Assembly: GCA_945871625.1 (NCBI GenBank)
Contig: CAMBWL010000062.1
Location: forward strand, 1-5,949
DNA: 5,949 bases
Reading direction: 5' to 3'
From: Bifidobacterium breve
GTDB lineage: Bacteria; Actinomycetota; Acidimicrobiia; Acidimicrobiales; Ilumatobacteraceae
Under the pieces are notes generated by a model. The model was not told the origin of the DNA, made no database searches, and saw only the letters and a program-made list of their open reading frames with translations. Shown one piece after another: positions 1 through 4,114 of this stretch (positions are counted from its first letter, which is position 1; the number at the start of each line of letters is the position of its first letter). Position numbers and translations under genes: made by a program.

Positions 1-500
1 TGACTCGTCAAATGGATGACCGCGGCCTTGGTCAAGTTATACACGCCGAGTCCATGCTCGGCTCTAAGACCGCCAACTGATGCAATGTTCAGAATCACGC
101 CCGGATTGTTTTGCATCGAAGCGTTCCATGCCGCCTGACTCCAAAACAACGGACCCTTCAAGTTGACCTGGAATGTTTTGTCGAAGCGTGCCGAATCGAC
201 ACCAAGAGTGTCGCCATAGTACGGATTGGTTGCCGCATTGTTGACCAAGATGTCAATTTTGCCAAACCGTTTCATCGTCGCATCAACGCATGCCTGCGCT
301 TGTTCAATGTCGCCAGCGTTGGCCGCAAAAACTTCAGTCTCACCATCCATTTCATTGGCGGCTGCACGCAGGGCGTCAATTTTGCGAGAAGTGAGCATTA
401 CTTGGGCACCAGCATCAACAAAAGACTTTGCAATTGCTTTGCCAATACCGCGTGACGCACCAGTAACGAGAGCCGTCTTACCGCGTAACGAGATTTCCAT
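1..500 (-). CDS. SDR family NAD(P)-dependent oxidoreductase (partial, C-terminus outside window)
   Basis: This is the N-terminal 166 residues of a classical short-chain dehydrogenase/reductase, a cytosolic Rossmann-fold enzyme that oxidises or reduces alcohol/carbonyl groups. Seen in the translation: the cofactor motif TGASRGIG at residues 13-20, NNAA at 87-90, and the full catalytic tetrad Asn113, Ser141, Tyr154 and Lys158 (YNLTK). There is no acidic residue at the end of the second beta strand (LTSRK, Ser38-Arg39) and Arg17 lies in the glycine motif; by family rules this favours NADP(H) over NAD(H). The ATG at 498-500 is the only possible start, because an in-frame TAG lies at 510-512; the GGAG just before it is too close to be a normal ribosome site. 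The gene starts 20 nt after the CNNM/CorC-like gene ends, so it is probably the last visible cistron of the same operon. Overall similarity is to FabG-like 3-oxoacyl reductases, but the substrate cannot be told. The C-terminal substrate-binding part lies beyond the left edge. Confidence 0.93.
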   Translation of the reverse strand, partial: MEISLRGKTALVTGASRGIGKAIAKSFVDAGAQVMLTSRKIDALRAAANEMDGETEVFAANAGDIEQAQACVDATMKRFGKIDILVNNAATNPYYGDTLGVDSARFDKTFQVNLKGPLFWSQAAWNASMQNNPGVILNIASVGGLRAEHGLGVYNLTKAAVIHLTS

Positions 501-520
501 GCTCCGAGACTAACTTGAAA

Positions 521-1798
521 CTATTTGACCGACGAAATGCGCACAATTTGAATTCTTCGACCGTCTAGATCTTCAACACGAAACTTCCAGCGATCTTGGA
601 TAACAGTCTCGCCCACCTCGGGCACATGACCTAGTTCGCCAAACACCAAACCACCAACAGTGTCATAATCTTCGGTACTAATTTCTGATTCAAGAATTTC
701 GTTCAATTTGTCGATCGTTGTTACGCCCGCGACCAAAAGATCGCCATTGGGTTGTCGCTGAACCGAGGTGTCGTCTTCATCGTGCTCATCGCCGATCTCG
801 CCGACGAGCTCTTCAAGGCAATCTTCAAGCGTCACGAGACCCGCCAGCAAACCGTATTCATCGGCGACCATCGCCAAATGAAACTTGTCCTGCTGCATTT
901 GACGCATCAACTCAGAGACAGGTTTCGTTTCTGGCACTACTTCAACCGTATGCAACGAACTCTTGATCGACTCGTTGCCTCGCCCCGCTCGTTCGGCAGC
1001 TATCAGATCTTTGGCGAAGACGACACCAACCAGGTCGTCTTGATCATCGTCATCGGCGCGCAGCACCGGCAAACGACTGAGTTGATGCTCGACGATGATA
1101 TTGATCGCTTGGCTGATGGTTAGGTCGTCATTAATTGTGACCACATCAGGACGTGGCACCATAATTTCACGCACCACGGTGTCACCAAACTCAATCACAG
1201 ATTCAATCAACTCACGTTCTTCGTGCTCGATCACTGAGTCATGAGCCGCCGCCTCGACGATGCCAAGAAACTCTTGTTCGCTGATGAATGGTCCGGCCGC
1301 AAGGCCCTTGCCACGAACTATGGCATTAGTGAGTTTGATCAGTCCTTGCGAAATCATCCGCAATGGATAAAAACTCGTCAATGCATGTACTGGTATCGCA
1401 GTGAGCGTTGCACCACGCACAGGATGGATCAGCCCGTATGTTTTCGGTACTGCTTCGGCCAACACAAAGAAAACGATGACATTGAGCGTGACGCCGATTG
1501 CCACTCCTGGTGCTGCGAACAGTCTGCCTGCCACGATGCCCGTCAGTGTGGCCTGCACGGTCTGAAAAATATTCACGGTCAACAACAACGGATTGACCCA
1601 TTTGGTTGGGTCTGCGGCAAGTCTCAATATGATTTTGGCTCGTTTACTATTTTGATCTAAAAGCGCCTGTGCTTTTTGTTTTGTGATCCTTGAGAGACTC
1701 ATCTCAGCCAACGACAAGAAGGTCAAGGCGATTAGCAATACGGCAATCGCAAACAGCATCCAATAATCTGCTGCCGTGGGTGCGCTGGCAAGAATCAT
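521..1798 (-). CDS. CNNM/CorC-type 'hemolysin family' transmembrane CBS protein
   Basis: This is a 425-residue inner-membrane protein of the DUF21/CNNM family, whose members are linked to Mg2+ (or Co2+) efflux and homeostasis; the name hemolysin is historical. Domains in order: about four hydrophobic segments (roughly 12-34, 68-92, 98-122, 127-150) forming DUF21, with the family signatures SLAEMSLSR (29-37) and AEAVPKT (114-120); a CBS pair beginning at FGDTVVREIMVPR (204-216) and ending near 335, including VADEYGLLAGLVTLED (311-326), the presumed nucleotide-binding module; and a C-terminal CorC_HlyC domain (about 348-423) with DTVGGLVFGELGHVPE (379-394). Length fits complete family members. 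The start is the ATG at 1796-1798, which overlaps the ybeY stop as ATGA and has AAGG seven bases upstream. A longer reading from TTG at 1840 would add 14 residues inside ybeY and is unlikely. It lies between ybeY and the SDR gene and is almost surely co-transcribed. E. coli CorC itself lacks DUF21, so I give no gene symbol; transport activity is inferred from the family. Confidence 0.95.
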   Translation of the reverse strand: MILASAPTAADYWMLFAIAVLLIALTFLSLAEMSLSRITKQKAQALLDQNSKRAKIILRLAADPTKWVNPLLLTVNIFQTVQATLTGIVAGRLFAAPGVAIGVTLNVIVFFVLAEAVPKTYGLIHPVRGATLTAIPVHALTSFYPLRMISQGLIKLTNAIVRGKGLAAGPFISEQEFLGIVEAAAHDSVIEHEERELIESVIEFGDTVVREIMVPRPDVVTINDDLTISQAINIIVEHQLSRLPVLRADDDDQDDLVGVVFAKDLIAAERAGRGNESIKSSLHTVEVVPETKPVSELMRQMQQDKFHLAMVADEYGLLAGLVTLEDCLEELVGEIGDEHDEDDTSVQRQPNGDLLVAGVTTIDKLNEILESEISTEDYDTVGGLVFGELGHVPEVGETVIQDRWKFRVEDLDGRRIQIVRISSVK

Positions 1799-2385
1799 TC
1801 GTAGACCTTGTTGAAGTTCGCCGGCATCGGCGCGCGCCAATGATGCATCTCTAGCAATTCTCGCTCGCGAGATTGCATTTTTTTAGCATCAGCGTCTTGC
1901 TTGTGGTCGTAGCCCAAGACGTGCAGCACACCGTGAGTCACGAGCAATGCGAATTCGTCGTCGATGTTGCCAGCATGATTCGGGGCTTGGCGCTGAGCGA
2001 CGGCGGGACAAATCACGACATCGCCAAGCAGAATTGGCAGATCATTGATGTCAAGCGCAGATTTGTGCGGACCACTCGTCAATGCACTCGGGCCTGGCGT
2101 GCGCGTGGTTTCAACAGCATCTAACGGAAACGAAAGAACGTCTGTTGGCCCGGATTTACCCATATATTTTTCGTTCAGTCCCGCGATTGCCGACTCTGGC
2201 ACGAACATCAACGTCAACTCAGCCGCACCACGAACGCCCTCGGCGATCAAGACATCTTTGGCAAGCAAATGCCAGCGTGCAACATCTACGGAGACATCCG
2301 TTTGTTCGTCGGCACAAAAGACTTCAATTTCACCGTCTCCACCAACTTTTCGCGGACCAGTGCGTTTGATGTGCGGCTCAAGCAC
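1795..2385 (-). CDS. ybeY: Endoribonuclease YbeY (rRNA maturation factor)
   Basis: YbeY is a zinc-dependent single-strand endoribonuclease acting in the cytosol in 16S rRNA 3'-end maturation and ribosome quality control. The signature is clear: HGVLHVLGYDH at residues 151-161, giving the zinc ligands His151, His155 and His161. It is preceded by the family blocks GPTDVLSFPLD (79-89) and LLGDVVICPAVAQRQA (119-134). The protein is 196 residues, longer than E. coli YbeY (about 155); the excess is an N-terminal stretch of about 18 residues and a long Pro/Ser/Thr-rich loop (about 90-118) between FPLD and LLGD. Met75 stands where E. coli has the conserved Arg of YRGKDKPT; from memory, Met here is usual in actinobacteria. 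The start is GTG at 2383-2385: an in-frame TGA at 2392-2394 excludes anything upstream, and no ATG, GTG or TTG suits the N-terminus downstream. It overlaps the phoH end by 8 nt and the next gene by 4 nt (ATGA), implying translational coupling. Confidence 0.96.
   Translation of the reverse strand: MLEPHIKRTGPRKVGGDGEIEVFCADEQTDVSVDVARWHLLAKDVLIAEGVRGAAELTLMFVPESAIAGLNEKYMGKSGPTDVLSFPLDAVETTRTPGPSALTSGPHKSALDINDLPILLGDVVICPAVAQRQAPNHAGNIDDEFALLVTHGVLHVLGYDHKQDADAKKMQSRERELLEMHHWRAPMPANFNKVYE
1806..1809 (-). promoter_or_regulatory. Ribosome binding site of the CNNM/CorC-like gene
   Basis: The minus strand reads AACAAGG followed seven bases later by the ATG at 1798. This is the best Shine-Dalgarno match among the cluster's starts. 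It lies inside the last codons of ybeY and decides for the ATG start rather than the upstream TTG at 1840. Confidence 0.6.
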
Positions 2386-3349
2386 GGTTATTCACCGTAC
2401 TCGGTCCTCTTTGCTCATAAGCCGAAACGATGTCGCTGACAATTTTATGGCGCACGATATCACTCGTGCCGAGATGCACGAATGACAAACCTTCGATGCC
2501 CGTTAGAATTTTTTCTAAGCCGACCAAACCACTGCGATTATCCGGTACGTCGACTTGCGTCATGTCACCGGTGACGACGACTTTAGAACCGAAGCCGATG
2601 CGAGTTAGAAACATTTTGATTTGTTCAGGTGTCGCATTTTGCGCTTCGTCCAAAATAATGAAACTGTTGTTCAGCGTTCGTCCGCGCATATAGGCAAGTG
2701 GTGCGACTTCAACTATTTGTTTCTCAATCAGTTTTTGGGCGCCCTCGGCACCGACCATGTCGTGTAGCGCGTCATATAGCGGTCGAAGATAGGGATCTAA
2801 CTTGGCCATCAAATCGCCCGGTAAAAACCCAAGCCGCTCGCCTGCCTCGACTGCGGGTCGGGTCAGAATAATCCTTTGAACAGTTTTTGTCTGCAATGCG
2901 TGCACCGCCATGGCAATGGCCAACCAACTCTTGCCTGAGCCCGCAGGACCAAGACCGAAAGTAATGACACTGTCGCGAATTGCGTCGACGTATTGCTTTT
3001 GCCCCGAAGTTTTGGGCCGTACAGGCTTGCCGTGAATCGCCCGATGGATGTCGTGCGTCAACACCGACGTTGGTCGCTGCTGCAGTCGAAGCATCTCGAT
3101 GCTTCGGGCCACCACGGTCAAATCGAGATTTTCGCCAGCCTGCAATAGCGATGTGAGCTCTTCAAACAGACGACCTACCGTGTCTGTCTCGTCTCTGGAG
3201 ATAGAAATTTCATTGCCGCGCACCGAAATCTTGGTATTCGGAAACCTACTTTCAATCAGTCGCAGGTGCGAGTCTCGTTCGCCGAGCAAACCTGACATTA
3301 AGTGTGAACCTGGCACAACAACCGTTACTGCGGCTACGGAAACACTCAT
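2378..3349 (-). CDS. phoH: PhoH family protein (P-loop ATPase, PhoH-like/PhoL type)
   Basis: This is a 323-residue cytosolic ATPase of the PhoH family. Members hydrolyse ATP and are thought to act in RNA metabolism, some with helicase-like activity; the link to phosphate starvation applies to E. coli PhoH and is not implied here. Residues about 8-95 form the N-terminal part with LLGERDSHLRLIE (21-33) and VRGNEISIS (43-51). Walker A is GPAGSGKS (134-141), Walker B is FIILDEAQN (230-238) with Asp234 and Glu235, followed by TGDMTQVD (260-267) and DIVRHKIV (297-304). All core motifs are intact and the length is normal. The ATG at 3347-3349 is chosen because the segment before Met18 (VTVVVPGSH) aligns with the family's first strand; no good Shine-Dalgarno is visible. 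It lies 13 nt downstream of the unknown gene's stop and overlaps ybeY by 8 nt. The phoH-ybeY pairing is widely conserved and supports a shared role in RNA processing. Confidence 0.95.
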   Translation of the reverse strand: MSVSVAAVTVVVPGSHLMSGLLGERDSHLRLIESRFPNTKISVRGNEISISRDETDTVGRLFEELTSLLQAGENLDLTVVARSIEMLRLQQRPTSVLTHDIHRAIHGKPVRPKTSGQKQYVDAIRDSVITFGLGPAGSGKSWLAIAMAVHALQTKTVQRIILTRPAVEAGERLGFLPGDLMAKLDPYLRPLYDALHDMVGAEGAQKLIEKQIVEVAPLAYMRGRTLNNSFIILDEAQNATPEQIKMFLTRIGFGSKVVVTGDMTQVDVPDNRSGLVGLEKILTGIEGLSFVHLGTSDIVRHKIVSDIVSAYEQRGPSTVNNRA

Positions 3350-3362
3350 CTGCGAACTAAGA

Positions 3363-3983
3363 CTAGCGGAGTACCGCGCGATCTATATTTTGCGAGTTAT
3401 CTGCTTGATTAGAACTGTGAACCGAGTTGGTTCGTGCAGATGTCGCAAAATCGAGCGCAAAGTAACGCTGTGTTGAGAGGGGCAATAATTCGACGTCACC
3501 GACCATCTTGGCCATTCGATAGAGCAACTCTGCCGCCCCACCTTTTGGTCCTGGCTGATGAAGATCGGGCACGTCGAATACGAGTAGCGCGCCATCACGG
3601 GCTTCTGCAGAAAGTGCCTGACGGGCCAACAGCGAATTTGCGCCATGCGCATCAGCGGCCGCATCAACCACAACCCAAACGATGTAGTGCACCTGTCCTG
3701 CATTGAAGCGCTCAGGAAAATGTTTTTCAAAATATATGTCACTCAACCAACGCGTGACGCGAACATCGGTTGACACAAGCGTCATCGCAACCGGCAGAGA
3801 CTCGCACCAAACCACCCAAACACGATTTGAATCTTGTGCAATCTGGTCGTTGAATTCACTTTGCTCGAGCATCTCGTGAGTTACGGTCGCCTCGGCAGTC
3901 TGTTGATATGCGCGCCGATATAGGTGCCACAACTTTTCCCGCAACGCCGGGTCTACAACGTTGGAATGTCGGGTAACAAACAT
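3363..3983 (-). CDS. Hypothetical protein, possibly GNAT-like (acetyltransferase fold)
   Basis: I do not recognise this protein, which has about 206 residues from the ATG at 3981-3983. It looks soluble, with no signal peptide or membrane segment. An N-terminal helix-rich part (about 12-50: ALREKLWHLYRRAYQQ) is followed by alternating beta/helix patterns: NRVWVVWCESLPVAMTLV (53-70), VHYIVWVVVDAAADAHG (98-114), then a helix and DGALLVFDVPD (130-140). This order resembles a GNAT N-acetyltransferase fold, but I see no convincing acetyl-CoA loop (Q/RxxGxG/A), so the enzyme call is speculative. The last 25 or so residues are Ser/Asn-rich and probably disordered. An open frame continues upstream to GTG at 4088, adding 35 residues that look unlike protein and overlap the intergenic repeats; hence the ATG, although it has no good Shine-Dalgarno. 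It ends 13 nt before phoH and is probably the first gene of the operon. A coding call is supported by frame length, hydrophobic pattern and position, not by homology. Confidence 0.72.
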   Translation of the reverse strand: MFVTRHSNVVDPALREKLWHLYRRAYQQTAEATVTHEMLEQSEFNDQIAQDSNRVWVVWCESLPVAMTLVSTDVRVTRWLSDIYFEKHFPERFNAGQVHYIVWVVVDAAADAHGANSLLARQALSAEARDGALLVFDVPDLHQPGPKGGAAELLYRMAKMVGDVELLPLSTQRYFALDFATSARTNSVHSSNQADNSQNIDRAVLR

Positions 3984-4114
3984 CGGCGAAAGGTTCTTTC
4001 TCGGCGTGACAGTACGCCGACCGTTGGTCCAAAACCCCGCCCGACCAAAGTTTAGGACATCCGACCTTCGTGCCGTCGTATACCGCACAAAACATATGTA
4101 GTACCGTTTTCGTG
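3984..4114. promoter_or_regulatory. Divergent intergenic region, presumed promoters for both flanking genes
   Basis: This is the only space between the leftward cluster and the rightward GGDEF-EAL gene, so promoters for both must lie here or inside the genes. No strong -35/-10 pair is visible on either strand. Weak candidates are minus-strand TACTGT (4014 down to 4009), a TANNNT -10 lying within the inverted repeat at 4001-4020, and plus-strand TACCGT (4102-4107), placed so that transcription could start at or near the ATG at 4115. The region also holds three copies of CCGACC (4017, 4041, 4061), two copies of TACCG 21 bp apart (4081 and 4102) and an ACATATGT palindrome (4092-4099). Role as promoter is inferred from layout. 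Confidence 0.5.
4001..4020. repeat. Perfect 7-bp inverted repeat with 6-nt spacer
   Basis: TCGGCGT and ACGCCGA flank the spacer GACAGT, giving a 20-bp dyad 17 bases upstream of the ATG at 3983. It could be a protein-binding operator overlapping a weak minus-strand -10 (TACTGT), or a hairpin in the mRNA leader. There is no T-run after it on either strand, so it is not an intrinsic terminator. If translation really began at GTG 4088 the dyad would be coding and might be fortuitous. Confidence 0.55.

Noticed and set aside
752..1123. Plus-strand open frame of 123 codons opposite the CNNM/CorC gene.
   Set aside because: It lies antisense inside a strongly supported gene and has no recognisable domain; it mirrors codon bias of the real gene.
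1241..1660. Plus-strand open frame of 139 codons opposite the DUF21 region.
   Set aside because: Antisense shadow; composition rich in Cys, His and Trp and without any domain-like pattern.
1799..1840. Longer CNNM/CorC reading starting at TTG 1840.
   Set aside because: It needs a rare TTG start and adds 14 residues overlapping ybeY without family similarity. The ATG at 1798 has a proper ribosome site and the classic ATGA overlap.
2045..2485. Plus-strand open frame of 146 codons opposite ybeY and the phoH end.
   Set aside because: Spans two well-supported opposite-strand genes, low-complexity Ser/Arg-rich, no ribosome site or family resemblance.
3984..4088. 35-residue N-terminal extension of the hypothetical gene from GTG 4088.
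   Set aside because: The added residues are basic and pattern-poor, would leave only 26 bp between divergent genes, and would cover the inverted repeat and hexamer repeats. Not fully excluded.
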